A program made the position numbers and the translations under genes. A DNA stretch of 64,000 nucleotides from Bremerella sp. JC817. GTDB lineage: Bacteria; Planctomycetota; Planctomycetia; Pirellulales; Pirellulaceae. The DNA lies in the NCBI RefSeq assembly GCF_040718835.1, contig NZ_JBFEFG010000253.1:168898-232897 (forward strand). The letters are read 5' to 3'. Position 1 is the stretch's first letter. The number at the start of each line of letters is the position of its first letter. Positions 19,552-29,059 of this stretch are shown piece by piece. Under the pieces are notes generated by a model. That model made no database searches. It was not told where the DNA came from and worked only from the letters and a program-made list of their open reading frames with translations.

Positions 19552-19864
19552 GTGACTTAAGCCCTGTCTGAAACGACGTCAAACGCGCAGGAAACAACGC
19601 ACGTTTTTACATAAGTAGGTCAGGGAAAAAGGGAAGCCTCTGAGGAAATTCAGATTTGCGGGTGTCCCGCACTTTTTGGTGCCTTAAGGAACCGAGTCTC
19701 CGGATTGATCGTTCTCGTTGGAGCAATCCGCACAGAACCTACCAACGGTGGTCCTCGAGAATTGCTGAGTATCAGCTACGAAACTCTTCGAATAGAAGAT
19801 ATGACGGACCTTGCCGTCCCACCCCATTCTCAGTGCAGTTCGCAGCGATTCGGCGGAGCAGATC

Positions 19865-20167
19865 GTGGAAATCAACCGCAATCAATACTTCATGATCGGG
19901 ATTGTCCTCCTCGCATTGGGCATCCAGTTCCGAATGGTCGACTCGGTAACGTTGACCCAAGAGGCAAGCCATTTTCTGACCAAACGTTTTGCCGCCAAGC
20001 CGGCCGAGGCCAGCGATGTGCCCACAGCGTTTGTTGCCGCGGCCGAAGATGCCAATATCGTTTCGGCCAAGAAGACGATCAAACCACCCCAGTGGTTAGG
20101 ATGGGCTTTAATCTCGATGGGGGCAGTCCTGGTACTGCATAGCCTGGCCATGCCCAAGCCTGGGTAG
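19865..20167 (+). CDS. Small protein with two membrane segments
   Basis: A 100-aa protein with hydrophobic segments near its N-terminus (MIGIVLLALGIQF) and C-terminus (LGWALISMGAVLVLHSLA) and an Ala/Lys-rich loop between them. Function is unknown. I chose the GTG at 19865 because GGCGGAG lies 7 nt upstream; a TTG at 19811 would give an 18-residue extension. It converges with the gene at 20203. Confidence 0.5.
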   Translation: MEINRNQYFMIGIVLLALGIQFRMVDSVTLTQEASHFLTKRFAAKPAEASDVPTAFVAAAEDANIVSAKKTIKPPQWLGWALISMGAVLVLHSLAMPKPG

Positions 20168-20202
20168 TCACACGCCCAGGCTCTCTTGCTGGAAGGTCAA
20201 TG

Positions 20203-21132
20203 CTACGGCCGGGCCTGGGGGACATAACGTGGATTTTCATGCCCGAAATATCGAGGGTTTCCGCGGAGTTGGTTCGCATCGCGGATGGAACTGTAAGGCC
20301 GCAATCGGACGTCGTCCAGGCTGGTCGTAAAGGTACCTTGCCCGGGCACTACCAGTCGCACGATCAGTGTTCCATACGGCGAAATGCTTCCGTCGGTGAT
20401 TGGTGAAGGGGACTGATACGGAAGGCGAGCGACGCGGGAATCGTAGCGGGCAAACGTCTGATCGAGCGGAATCCGCCAGGTCCCGATCTTACGGAACTGG
20501 GCGCCCTGACCCTGGGGAACGTCCAGATATCGTTCCCCTTGGAACGTGTATAGATCCGCTTCCAAGTGGCCGCGGACAGATGTCGGATTGCCATGCTCGT
20601 CTTCGGCCGCGAAGGTGACCTCCAGCCCGTCGATCATCGGATCGCTATCCCAGTTTTTGAAGGTCGCCCAGGCCGAAAGACTGGCCGGAGGCGTCGACTG
20701 AGGGCTCGCCTCCATCTGCTCGACCGAAACTTCATGCTCCCGCGGAAGCGGACTCGGGCCAATGGTCACCAACCCCGTATCGTCTTCTTCCACGTTATTG
20801 GCTCGATGGACGAGGTTGATCAGGGCCGCCAGGTTCTCAAACGAGCTGGGTTGTTCGTCGATCGTCAACTGCCGGATTGCGGTCCAGGCAATTGGCCGTG
20901 TCAGCGAGATGGACCCTCGGCTAGTTGTCAGATGGACCGCGTTGAAATCGCTTTTTGGCGAGATCGTGCCGCGGAATGTTCTGCCACTAGAGGTTGTGAG
21001 CTCGACAATGGCGTTGGCATTCAGGTCCTGGGCAAAGACCTGGCCGGTCGCTACCGCCAGTATCCCGCTGATCGCAAAGAAAAACGCGATCAAAAGGGGA
21101 GCGAACGAAGTGGAAGGAATCGGATCGAACAT
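20203..21132 (-). CDS. Secreted protein of unknown function
   Basis: A 309-aa protein starting with a signal peptide (hydrophobic core LLIAFFFAISGILAVATG, then QVFAQ). The mature part opens with a small beta-rich segment (IVELTTSSGRTFRGTISPKS) that is reminiscent of Sm/AgrB-type or polymer-binding beta barrels in planctomycete exported proteins. It continues into a beta-sandwich-like region with FKNWDSDPMIDGLEVTF. A longer frame runs to 21273, but the extra 47 residues are not protein-like and the ATG at 21132 begins the signal sequence, with CAGG just upstream. A surface or periplasmic location is inferred. Confidence 0.6.
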   Translation of the reverse strand: MFDPIPSTSFAPLLIAFFFAISGILAVATGQVFAQDLNANAIVELTTSSGRTFRGTISPKSDFNAVHLTTSRGSISLTRPIAWTAIRQLTIDEQPSSFENLAALINLVHRANNVEEDDTGLVTIGPSPLPREHEVSVEQMEASPQSTPPASLSAWATFKNWDSDPMIDGLEVTFAAEDEHGNPTSVRGHLEADLYTFQGERYLDVPQGQGAQFRKIGTWRIPLDQTFARYDSRVARLPYQSPSPITDGSISPYGTLIVRLVVPGQGTFTTSLDDVRLRPYSSIRDANQLRGNPRYFGHENPRYVPQARP

Positions 21133-21405
21133 AACCTGCCTGCCGGTCGAAGAAGGGATCGAAGAACCTGACAGACGAAATAGATTGCACCCCCTGTGCC
21201 AGGATGCTGGTTTAAACAGCCGTGAATCGCTGTAAGATATTTGTATATAAGATGTTGCAGTGATTTTTGTCACGTTTCCTATGGGTGGGGTTCAACACCG
21301 GGCGATGTCATTTGGCAACCTCAATGATTTACGAACGCAACAAGGAAAACGGAAGCTAGACTTCCCTAGTCTCTTGGCGTCATGTGAACAGTGAGATCCC
21401 CTGCG

Positions 21406-21819
21406 ATGAAATCCCCACTTAATCTCTGCACGATTCTTGGAATAGCGGCTCTTTTATTAGCAATGCTGATACTGCCAGGTGCCGTTGTTTCCGGCCAGGA
21501 AGGAGCGACGCCGATCTCGGATCGGGCGCGGATGGCAGAAGAGCAAGAGAAGAAATCAAAGCGGCTCCGCGAAGGCGCGGAAGTCGTTGATACCAAGGGC
21601 TCTTTTGAGTGGATTGGCGATCGACTCAGCTTCAATCTCGACGGCGAGCAGGTCTCGCTGAAGATCCTCGAGAACCGCATGATGGAACGGGTCGTCCAAA
21701 CCCAGGAATCATCGACGGGAGAGCTGGTTTGGGTGGTCACCGGAACCGTGACCGAATATCGGGGTGGCAACTATTTGCTGATGACGCACGTCGTTCTCGA
21801 CGGCAAACGAGGCAACTAA
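21406..21819 (+). CDS. Small secreted protein, unknown function
   Basis: A 137-aa protein with a clear signal peptide (MKSPLNLCTILGIAALLLAM followed by a GAVVSGQ cleavage region). It then has a charged helical linker rich in Glu/Lys/Arg and a beta-rich C-terminal domain of about 70 residues with GSFEWIGDRLSFNL. No family is recognised. The start was placed at the ATG immediately before the signal peptide rather than the in-frame GTG at 21391. Confidence 0.6.
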   Translation: MKSPLNLCTILGIAALLLAMLILPGAVVSGQEGATPISDRARMAEEQEKKSKRLREGAEVVDTKGSFEWIGDRLSFNLDGEQVSLKILENRMMERVVQTQESSTGELVWVVTGTVTEYRGGNYLLMTHVVLDGKRGN

Positions 21820-22040
21820 GTCCATAAATCTTCTAGGGTTCCCAGTTTCTCGGAGCCCAATGGGCGCTGTTTGGTCGTTGACAGCACGTAAGTGAAAATT
21901 ATCATAGGGTTTAGCGTTTGAGACGATTCTGGCGCTCAGCTGGCCTGTAAGTTTCTCAGAATGCTTGTTTTTCCTTTGTGTCGACGATTCCTGCTGCGTT
22001 AGAATTCTGCGAAGTCTTCAGGTTAAAGGAAATGAATACG

Positions 22041-22400
22041 ATGTCGGATCAAAAACGCCTCAAAATCTCCGAGGTGGACGACGTTACCGTCGTTGAATTC
22101 AAGGATCGCAAGATCTTGGATGACGTTCAGATTCAGGAAATCGGCCAAGAGTTCAGCGACCTGGTCGAGGTCGAAAAGAAGCGGAATATCCTGCTGAACT
22201 TCTCCCATGTTGAATTCCTCTCGAGTTCGGCCCTGGGCAAACTGATTAGCCTGGACAAGCAGGTTAAACAGCAGGAGGGGCATCTGAAGATGAGCAATAT
22301 TCGTCCTGAGATCATGGAAGTGTTTGCCATCACCCGTCTGAACAAGTTGTTCGATATCAAAGACGACGTTCCGGACGCACTGGCAGCCTTTCGCGGCTAA
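22041..22400 (+). CDS. STAS-domain anti-sigma factor antagonist
   Basis: A 119-aa single STAS domain of the SpoIIAA/RsbV type. The region VEFLSSSALGKLISLDK contains the conserved serine that is phosphorylated by the cognate kinase. It lies just upstream of an RsbW-like HATPase gene on the same strand (164 bp gap), so the two probably form a partner-switching pair. The ATG at 22041 is preferred because AAAGGA ends 10 nt before it; the ATG at 22032 is too close to that site. The regulated sigma factor or other target is not in the window. Confidence 0.88.
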   Translation: MSDQKRLKISEVDDVTVVEFKDRKILDDVQIQEIGQEFSDLVEVEKKRNILLNFSHVEFLSSSALGKLISLDKQVKQQEGHLKMSNIRPEIMEVFAITRLNKLFDIKDDVPDALAAFRG

Positions 22401-22563
22401 TTGAGGTCTCCCTGTTTTCCGTAAACTGACTTTACGGCTACACTAGTGCTATCACCGCGTCTTTCGATGCTGTGCGTAGCGGCCAGCAGACATCAGTCGG
22501 GAAGAAGGAATCCCTGACTGGCTTTTCCCGTAACACTCCTTCCATTCGTGATTGCTCTCAGTT

Positions 22564-22992
22564 ATGGGCGACGACAACAACTGGCTATGGTCCAATCAGG
22601 AAACCATTCCTAGTGATACGGCGGAAGGGCAGCGACTCATTAAGGAACTGCTTGCCCAACTCGACCGCGCCGAATGGGCCTCGCACGATTCGTTCGGGAT
22701 CCACCTGGCGGCTGAAGAAGCGCTAGTGAATGCTATCAAGCACGGGAACAAGCAAGATCCCAACAAGTCGGTCGAAGTCGACATGCGTGTCGGCAAAGAA
22801 CGGGTGCTGATCCATATCACCGACGAAGGTCCTGGCTTCGATCCAACCGATGTGCCAGATCCTACCCTGGACGAGAATCTGGACGTACCCTCGGGTCGCG
22901 GCGTGATGCTGATTAAGGCCTACATGACCGACGTTCAGTACAACGAAAAAGGGAACTCGGTACGGATGGTCAAGGACCGCACGAGCAAGTAA
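22564..22992 (+). CDS. RsbW/SpoIIAB-like anti-sigma serine kinase
   Basis: A 142-aa GHKL ATPase. The N box EEALVNAIKHGNK, the G1 box DEGPGFDP and the G2 box PSGRGVMLIK are intact, as in RsbW. It would phosphorylate the STAS protein encoded upstream and bind an unknown partner. No sigma factor gene is adjacent, unlike Bacillus sigB or spoIIA operons, which suggests a non-sigma or distant target. The stop is followed within 150 bp by tRNA-Asn. Confidence 0.88.
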   Translation: MGDDNNWLWSNQETIPSDTAEGQRLIKELLAQLDRAEWASHDSFGIHLAAEEALVNAIKHGNKQDPNKSVEVDMRVGKERVLIHITDEGPGFDPTDVPDPTLDENLDVPSGRGVMLIKAYMTDVQYNEKGNSVRMVKDRTSK

Positions 22993-23136
22993 AATCTCCC
23001 CCTCCGCGAACCCTTCGTGAGGCGAGCCTGTCTTGTTCGATACGACCAGAACTTCGCCCCATCCCACACCAAAAAGTTTCGTACGGGGTGCCCTTGAAAG
23101 GAAAAGGGAAAGAAGTAAACTTAGCTGTTCATCTGA

Positions 23137-23209
23137 TCCCCTGTAGCTCAGTTGGTAGAGCAGGCGGCTGTTAACCGCCTTGTCGCAGGTTCGAGTCCTG
23201 CCGGGGGAG
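23137..23209 (+). tRNA. tRNA-Asn (anticodon GTT)
   Basis: A 73-nt cloverleaf: acceptor TCCCCTG pairs with CGGGGGA plus discriminator G; the anticodon stem GGCGG/CCGCC encloses CTGTTAA, giving GTT; the T arm GCAGG-TTCGAGT-CCTGC is intact; CCA is not encoded. Its last five bases begin a 128-bp direct repeat that recurs 38.6 kb downstream, so this gene is the apparent attachment site of the island. Confidence 0.96.
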
Positions 23210-23332
23210 CCTTTCTTTGAAGCGGATTTTCCGCCGACAAACCCGTTAACGACAAACGCCGAGAGTGCAGACTCTGGGCGTTTTTTCGTTTGGGGTTATC
23301 TGGTAAGAAGTTGCGACTTGGTGGGTTCTCTG
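23205..23332. repeat. Left 128-bp direct repeat (attL-like)
   Basis: It starts with GGGAGCCTTTCTTTG, of which GGGAG is the tRNA-Asn 3' end, and aligns without gaps to 61808-61935 at about 115 of 128 positions. Weaker similarity resumes further out (23394-23450 versus about 61986-62040, sharing a TTGGGTTAACA/TTTGGGTTAACA block). The 360 bases from the tRNA to the hsdR stop hold this repeat, the tRNA terminator inside it, and no gene. Confidence 0.8.
23254..23287 (+). terminator. tRNA-Asn terminator
   Basis: The stem ACGCC-g-AGAGT pairs with ACTCT-g-GGCGT across a GCAG loop and is followed by six T. It lies 45 bp after tRNA-Asn, within the direct repeat. Confidence 0.8.
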
Positions 23333-23569
23333 GGAGAGTTCTCTGGTAAACGCCGAGCGAAGCTAGGTAGGGCTAGATTGGCTCCTCTCCTCGATGACTC
23401 TCGTGCTCTCTGATTTGAGCGGGGGTTTGGGTTAACAACCCGGTTGAGGGTGGTACCCAAGCGGAACCATCGAATGTTCTGCCTTAATGTTTAGTTCTAG
23501 AGCACCAATTCTTCGTCGATCAGTAGATTGAACGTATTTTTTGATAGCAACGAGCAATGGCTGAGATCT

Positions 23570-26500
23570 TCAAACATCCCCACCAACCCCTTTGAACTTC
23601 TCTACGAACGCTGCGATCTTTTGAAACACGCTTTGCTTCTTCGTGAGGTACTGGGGGTTAAGCGGACTCATTTTCGGCAAGATTGCATTCAACTCCGTGC
23701 CATTTTCACTGGCATACTCACGTCTTAGAGAAGTGCTGATATACCGCTTTGCTTCTAGCGCGTTCAAGTTTTCGTCGGTAATCAGTTCGTCGGCTTCCCG
23801 CTGCTGCTCGGCCCGGGCGAAACCAAAGAAGGCTTCGATCACACTGGCTTTGTCAGGCAGTCCGTCAAGATCCGCTTGGTTGATGAAGTCTACAACCAAG
23901 CTCTCTTTCGCGCGATTGCCAACGCTAGCACGAATCAACCGGCGTACTTCATCAAGCAACTGCGATTTGTCTTTGGTCTTTTTGTTATGCTCAAAGATGA
24001 GTTCCAGAATGTAGTCCAGATTGATCTCTTGTGACTTCAGCAGATCCACCTCGAAAACCACGTCGGTCCAGTCGATTGTGGATTCCTCCGTTTCGTTGCT
24101 GGCTTTCTCACGCCGCAACCAGTCCCGAATGTCGTTGTACGTCGAGCGGTAGTCTTGAATCTTGCGATCCGGTGGCACTTGGATGTTTTGCAATTCTTCT
24201 AGATCTTCGTCGCTGAGGTAATGCTCTTCTTTGAAGGCTTCGACTTGTTCCGCGTCGTCCATGTCGATGGATTGGAGAGCTTTCAGGCTCGCAAACTCAT
24301 CAAAGTTCTGCAGGACATTCTCAACTCGCAAATATTCGCCAAACAGCTTCGCGAAATCCTTCTTGTCTTTCTCCCGAACAATCTCATCAGGGTTTGGGAA
24401 GCGTTCCTCCAATTCCGCAACGACTTCCTTGAACCCGCGTCTGGCCTGACCAGTGACGATGTCGGTGAAGCCCTCCATGTATTCTTTGTAGCTCTTTTCA
24501 AGCACCACGTTCTTCGTGTTGCTATCACCGAACAGAGTGATCGCATCGACTGTTGGCTGTTCTAAGTCACGGAACGTAACGATATTGCCAAACGTCTTGG
24601 TGGCATCGTAGATCCGGTTCGTACGCGAGAATGCCTGGATCAAGCCGTGGTAACGAAGGTTCTTGTCCACGAACAAGGTATTGAGCCGTGGTGCATCGAA
24701 GCCAGTAAGAAACATCCCGACAACAACCAGCAGATCCACTTTCTGATCTGGCGGGAGTTCGACTCCACTGTTGCTTGTCCCCCGCACACGCATCGCCAAG
24801 TCGCGGTAGTAGTTCTGGAACCCGTTGCTATCAACGCTGAAACTGGTTTTGAAGTAGCCGTTGTAGTCGGCAATCGCCGTGTTCAAAAACTCCTTCGCAC
24901 TACTGTTCATTGCCGAGACATCGAAACTCTCATCTTGAATCTCACCAACGGCATCTTGTTCTTCGTTTGCCGCAAAGGAAAAGATGGTCGCGATACGGAG
25001 CGGCCTTTCGCTGTCCTTCTGCAACTTGTTCAGAGCCTCGTAATAAAGCTTGGCCGCGTCCACGCTGCTAACTGCGAACATGGCGTTGAAGCCCGTCCGG
25101 TTTGCACGCAAGCGATGCGTTTTCTGACGGAAGTGAGTCAGAACGTATTGGGAAATTTCACGAATTCGGTCGGGATGCAAAAGAGCCTGACGGTTCTCGG
25201 CAGCCGTAAGCTTCTTCTCATCCTGCTCAGTTTCGATCGCTTTAAACTGTGGGCGGACGTCGTTGTAGTCCACCTTAAACTTCAGGACCTTCTCGTCGCG
25301 AATGGCGTCCGTGATCACGTAAGAATGCAACTCACGACCAAACACGCTGGCGGTTGTTTCCGCTCCCAATGCGTTTTGAGGGAAGATCGGAGTGCCGGTG
25401 AAACCGAACTGGTAATATCGCTTGAACTTCTTCTGGAGATTTTTTTGTGCCTCACCAAATTGGCTGCGGTGGCATTCGTCAAAGATGAAGACGACCTGCT
25501 TCTGGTAGATCGGCAGGTCGGACTCGCTCTTCATCAGGTTGTTGAGCTTCTGGATAGTCGTCACGACGATCTTGTTATCATCAATATCCAGGTTGCGTTT
25601 GAGCCCAGCTGTACTATCGGAGCCATTGACGCTATCAGGTGAGAAACGCTGGTACTCCTTCATCGTCTGGTAGTCCAGGTCTTTCCGGTCCACCACAAAG
25701 AACACTTTGTCGATGAAGTCCAGTTCGGTCGCTAATCTCGCTGCCTTGAAACTGGTCAACGTCTTACCGGATCCCGTTGTGTGCCAGATGTAGCCTCCGC
25801 TCTCCGGCTTGCTCCATGCCTTCGCGGAAAACGAACTGCTGATCTTCCACAGGATCCGTTCTGTGGCAGCGATTTGGTAAGGGCGCATCACCAGCAGCGT
25901 GTCGCTGACATCAAATACCGCATACTTCAAGAGTACTTCCAGCAATGTCTTCTTCTGAAAGAAGGTCGCGGTGAAATCCTTCAAGTCTTTGAGCAGGCTG
26001 TTGTCCGACTTCGCCCAGTTCATGGTGAAGTCAAAGCTATTCTTGTCACGCCGCGTCGTGTTGGCAAAGTAGCGGGTGTCGGTGCCGTTGGAGATGACGA
26101 ACAACTGCAGATACTTGTACAGCGAGTTCGCACTATTGAAACTCTCCTTGCTGTAGCGGTGCACTTGATTGAACGCTTCGCGAATCGCCACTCCACGCTT
26201 CTTTAGTTCCACCTGCACCAGCGGCAACCCGTTGACCAAAATCGTGACGTCGTAACGGTTGGCGTGGGAGCCCGTCTGCTCGAACTGCTGAATCACCTCC
26301 AACTTGTTGCGAGCCGGATTCCTTTTGTCGAGCAGGTAGATGTTCTGGATGCGTCCATCGTCGAACACGAAATCATGGATGTAGTCGTCATGAATCTTGC
26401 GAGTCTTATCGACGATGCTTTCGCTCGGCTTATCCAGGAACGTCTCGACAAAGCGAAGCCATTCTCCGTCGGAAAACTCCACAGCATTCAGCGTTTGCAG

Positions 26501-26701
26501 ATGCCCGCGCACGTTGGTTAGCAACGCTTGCTGTGATTTCAGGTCCTTACGAAATTCATAGCCTTGGTTCTCCAAGTCCTGAATCAGTTCACGTTCGAGA
26601 TCGCCTTCGCTCTGGTAGCTTTCAGCGACCATCCACTCCCGGTTGTATTTTTCCAGGATGATGAAGTTGCTCGATTCGGCGATGGTTTTGTATTCGGTCA
26701 T
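23570..26701 (-). CDS. hsdR: Type I restriction enzyme, motor subunit HsdR
   Basis: A 1043-aa restriction/translocation subunit of the EcoR124 (type IC) kind. The N-terminal nuclease has the type I PD-(E)xK core [20 protein letters not shown]. The helicase core has Walker A HTTGSGKT, the DECH box ([10 protein letters not shown]), motif [12 protein letters not shown] and motif [13 protein letters not shown]. The C-terminus is helical and would contact the methylase core. Length is usual for the family. The start ATG overlaps the stop of the anticodon nuclease gene by ATGA, so it is the last gene of a four-gene operon hsdM-hsdS-prrC-hsdR, which reads toward tRNA-Asn. The protein translocates DNA and cleaves unmodified DNA at a distance from the site. 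Confidence 0.95.
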   Translation of the reverse strand: MTEYKTIAESSNFIILEKYNREWMVAESYQSEGDLERELIQDLENQGYEFRKDLKSQQALLTNVRGHLQTLNAVEFSDGEWLRFVETFLDKPSESIVDKTRKIHDDYIHDFVFDDGRIQNIYLLDKRNPARNKLEVIQQFEQTGSHANRYDVTILVNGLPLVQVELKKRGVAIREAFNQVHRYSKESFNSANSLYKYLQLFVISNGTDTRYFANTTRRDKNSFDFTMNWAKSDNSLLKDLKDFTATFFQKKTLLEVLLKYAVFDVSDTLLVMRPYQIAATERILWKISSSFSAKAWSKPESGGYIWHTTGSGKTLTSFKAARLATELDFIDKVFFVVDRKDLDYQTMKEYQRFSPDSVNGSDSTAGLKRNLDIDDNKIVVTTIQKLNNLMKSESDLPIYQKQVVFIFDECHRSQFGEAQKNLQKKFKRYYQFGFTGTPIFPQNALGAETTASVFGRELHSYVITDAIRDEKVLKFKVDYNDVRPQFKAIETEQDEKKLTAAENRQALLHPDRIREISQYVLTHFRQKTHRLRANRTGFNAMFAVSSVDAAKLYYEALNKLQKDSERPLRIATIFSFAANEEQDAVGEIQDESFDVSAMNSSAKEFLNTAIADYNGYFKTSFSVDSNGFQNYYRDLAMRVRGTSNSGVELPPDQKVDLLVVVGMFLTGFDAPRLNTLFVDKNLRYHGLIQAFSRTNRIYDATKTFGNIVTFRDLEQPTVDAITLFGDSNTKNVVLEKSYKEYMEGFTDIVTGQARRGFKEVVAELEERFPNPDEIVREKDKKDFAKLFGEYLRVENVLQNFDEFASLKALQSIDMDDAEQVEAFKEEHYLSDEDLEELQNIQVPPDRKIQDYRSTYNDIRDWLRREKASNETEESTIDWTDVVFEVDLLKSQEINLDYILELIFEHNKKTKDKSQLLDEVRRLIRASVGNRAKESLVVDFINQADLDGLPDKASVIEAFFGFARAEQQREADELITDENLNALEAKRYISTSLRREYASENGTELNAILPKMSPLNPQYLTKKQSVFQKIAAFVEKFKGVGGDV

Positions 26702-27855
26702 GGATGTTCAACCTCGCTCCAGAAACGATAGTTCGTCACGAGATGATTCAAAAGCAATCCAACCGTGTTCTTCTCTTGTTTGGTTGGCACGGCTACCGAT
26801 TCATTGGACAAAGTTGAATGGCTCGTGAATTGGATGATGCGATTCAAATACGCTTGCTTGTCGTCGGGCAAGAGCTCCGACCACCTGGGGTAGCCTAAAA
26901 AGCTGGCGGACTTCTCGTAGAGGTTACGCAAGAGGGTGAAGTGGTATCGCTCAATTTTGTTTTCCGCGACTGCCTTCTCTAAAATTTTCTTCAAATACAA
27001 GTGATACGAGAAACTCTTGTTTGAGTCGCCGTGTTTCTCGGTCAATCCGAAGGTGCCGTCCTCAAAGTTCTCAAGCAAATAGCATGTCTTCCTGTTCAAC
27101 TCATTGAACAGCACGTTGTAGAAAAGCGGATTGTGCGTCGTAACGATGAATTTCAAATCGGACTGACTCGACGAAATCAAGGCCGCCAAATTTACCGCCA
27201 GCTCAATCAAGTGGTTTTCATCGAGCGAGCTGACGGGGTCGTCAATGAACACAAACTCGAGCCGGTTGAAATGATCCGTCTCGCGATCGTCGGGCTCGGC
27301 AACATTCAGAATCGTGATCACCAAATCGAGCAAGGTATAAAAAAAGCCCCAAACAAAGTTGCTCTCTTCACCTTTGGAAATCTTCAAGTTGCCGGAGTCT
27401 TCATCATCACCGCTCTGGTTTGAAAACGTCACTTCACGGAAGTCCGGGCTGAACCTTGGCGTCAGCGTTTGGTTAGCGTACTTCTGAAAGTTGGTGATGA
27501 TATTTTGATCCTGCCCTTGCTCTTTTAGCACCCAATCAGTGAAAGAGTTTGGTTGGATTATTAGCTTTGGCTCCGCGTCAAGCTCCAGGTCGTTATCCCA
27601 GTAAAAGAGATCCTCCGTGAATGCGTTGTAGTACAGGATTCTCTCTCGCGAGAGTTGAGATCCGTCAGCACCTGAGTCAACCGGGCTCGCGTCGGATGTC
27701 GCTGGCTCAGAGCCAGTAGCGACCCCTCTCGCAATAAGTTGCTTGAATTCTCGCGAGAGACGCGTTTTGCCCGTGCCGTTGAAGGCGTAGATCAATTGCA
27801 CCTTCTTGTTGGCGTTTTTTAGCTGCTGTGCAATCTCAGCCAGTGTGCTACTCAT
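26698..27855 (-). CDS. prrC: PrrC-like anticodon nuclease
   Basis: A 385-aa suicide ribonuclease candidate. The N-terminal two thirds is an ABC-type ATPase: Walker A AFNGTGKT (24-31), signature ISKGEE (159-164), Walker [13 protein letters not shown] (201-212) and the H-loop TTHNP (239-243). The C-terminal part has the nuclease triad R310, E314, H346 (LLRNLYE, then FTSH). E. coli PrrC uses R320, E324, H356, so the spacings of 4 and 32 residues are identical. Its place between hsdS and hsdR is also that of prrC. The known role of PrrC is to stay silent in complex with the restriction enzyme and cleave the tRNA-Lys anticodon loop when a phage inhibits restriction; that activity is inferred here. 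It is one nt from hsdS and overlaps hsdR by four. Confidence 0.88.
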   Translation of the reverse strand: MSSTLAEIAQQLKNANKKVQLIYAFNGTGKTRLSREFKQLIARGVATGSEPATSDASPVDSGADGSQLSRERILYYNAFTEDLFYWDNDLELDAEPKLIIQPNSFTDWVLKEQGQDQNIITNFQKYANQTLTPRFSPDFREVTFSNQSGDDEDSGNLKISKGEESNFVWGFFYTLLDLVITILNVAEPDDRETDHFNRLEFVFIDDPVSSLDENHLIELAVNLAALISSSQSDLKFIVTTHNPLFYNVLFNELNRKTCYLLENFEDGTFGLTEKHGDSNKSFSYHLYLKKILEKAVAENKIERYHFTLLRNLYEKSASFLGYPRWSELLPDDKQAYLNRIIQFTSHSTLSNESVAVPTKQEKNTVGLLLNHLVTNYRFWSEVEHP

Positions 27856-27856
27856 G

Positions 27857-29059
27857 TTACGCTTCCACCTCTTCCGGCTTGGGGAAGCTCAACAGCAGAT
27901 CGCGGTAGTACTCGTATTGCTTCTGACGCAGCTCGATTTCGCGTGGTAAACCTTCGCTGATCGAGTTGGTTAGAGTGTCGAACTTGTCGAGGATGGAGAC
28001 GATGCGATTTTGCTCAGCAGGTGTTGGCACTGGGATTTTGAATTGTCTCAGTGACGTCAGGTTGAGCATCCCGTAATCGCTCATCGTTGACTTTAGTACG
28101 TCGTACATATTTGTCAGGTAGTAAAAGACAAACTTGTCGTTGATCAGATCAGGGCGTTTTGATTTTATGCTCGCAATATTTTGATTGGTCGCTGCCTTAA
28201 ACTCGATGAATGCGGTTTTGAAAATGGTTGCGCCAACGAGGGCCATTAATGTCGTCTCTGCCTCCAGGAGCTTCGCACTTGATTTCTTCAGTCCGAGGTC
28301 CGTTATAAAGTTCTTGGCCGAAAAAACCGGTCTGTTGTTGCAAGACTCTGACTTGAGCCATGGAATAGTTCCACCATCCCAGTATTCAGGCTTTGACTTT
28401 GAGGGAGTGCCACCCGACCCAGTTTCAAAACAATCTTGATCCCCCAGCGTTGTCCACTCGACATCGCCATCTTCAAAACGCAACAACTGATCGCGATAGT
28501 AGTTGTATTGTTTCTTGCGGGCGGTCAGTTCGGCGGTCAGCTCGGCGGTCAGCTCGGTAAAGGTGTCCAGAATGCGGACGATTTCCCCCTGAATATCAAG
28601 CGATTTCTTCGAGTCCGATGGACAAGGGATCGGGATGGGGATTTCCACCAGCCTTCCCTTGGTTAACTTTGCCCGACCGCCGCCAGACAAGAAGGGAAGG
28701 AAGTTGGCGATGCACAGATAGTGAAAGAGAAACCTTGAATTGAGCGATGCTAATCCCCGGAGGACATGAACATGATTGTTCGCCCAAAACTTTCCGGTTG
28801 CGTATTGGATTGAATAATTCTCCAGGCTTGTGGATCCGTCCTCAGCAACAAGTACATACTCGCCTTCATGAGTATGCCCTTCAACATAGTCTTGGATGTT
28901 ATTCGCGCCGTAGTAAGGAGTTGGACCGGGTGCACGCAGAGAAGCTTTCACCGGCTTTCTCCCGCGGTTAGCTACTTCGACAAGATTCTCATTTCCGAGC
29001 GTAGTCCATTCCACCTCAGCGCCGTCAAGAAGTCTGTTCAAGAAAGTCACATTACTCAT
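27857..29059 (-). CDS. hsdS: Type I specificity subunit HsdS
   Basis: A 400-aa DNA-recognition subunit with two target-recognition domains (about residues 15-150 and 210-350), each followed by a conserved helix ending [13 protein letters not shown] or [14 protein letters not shown]. These repeats make the pseudo-twofold spacer arms. The central spacer contains three ELTA units encoded by 12-bp repeats, the same TAEL feature that sets the length of the non-specific gap in EcoR124I versus EcoR124/3. The recognition sequence cannot be read from the protein. It overlaps hsdM by ATGA and is followed after one base by the anticodon nuclease gene. Confidence 0.93.
   Translation of the reverse strand: MSNVTFLNRLLDGAEVEWTTLGNENLVEVANRGRKPVKASLRAPGPTPYYGANNIQDYVEGHTHEGEYVLVAEDGSTSLENYSIQYATGKFWANNHVHVLRGLASLNSRFLFHYLCIANFLPFLSGGGRAKLTKGRLVEIPIPIPCPSDSKKSLDIQGEIVRILDTFTELTAELTAELTARKKQYNYYRDQLLRFEDGDVEWTTLGDQDCFETGSGGTPSKSKPEYWDGGTIPWLKSESCNNRPVFSAKNFITDLGLKKSSAKLLEAETTLMALVGATIFKTAFIEFKAATNQNIASIKSKRPDLINDKFVFYYLTNMYDVLKSTMSDYGMLNLTSLRQFKIPVPTPAEQNRIVSILDKFDTLTNSISEGLPREIELRQKQYEYYRDLLLSFPKPEEVEA
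28521..28556. repeat. Three tandem 12-bp repeats in hsdS
   Basis: Units GCGGTCAGTTCG, GCGGTCAGCTCG and GCGGTCAGCTCG (plus-strand reading) are contiguous and encode the ELTA/TAEL spacer on the minus strand. The first differs from the others by one base. Copy number changes here would keep the frame and alter recognition spacing. Confidence 0.9.
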
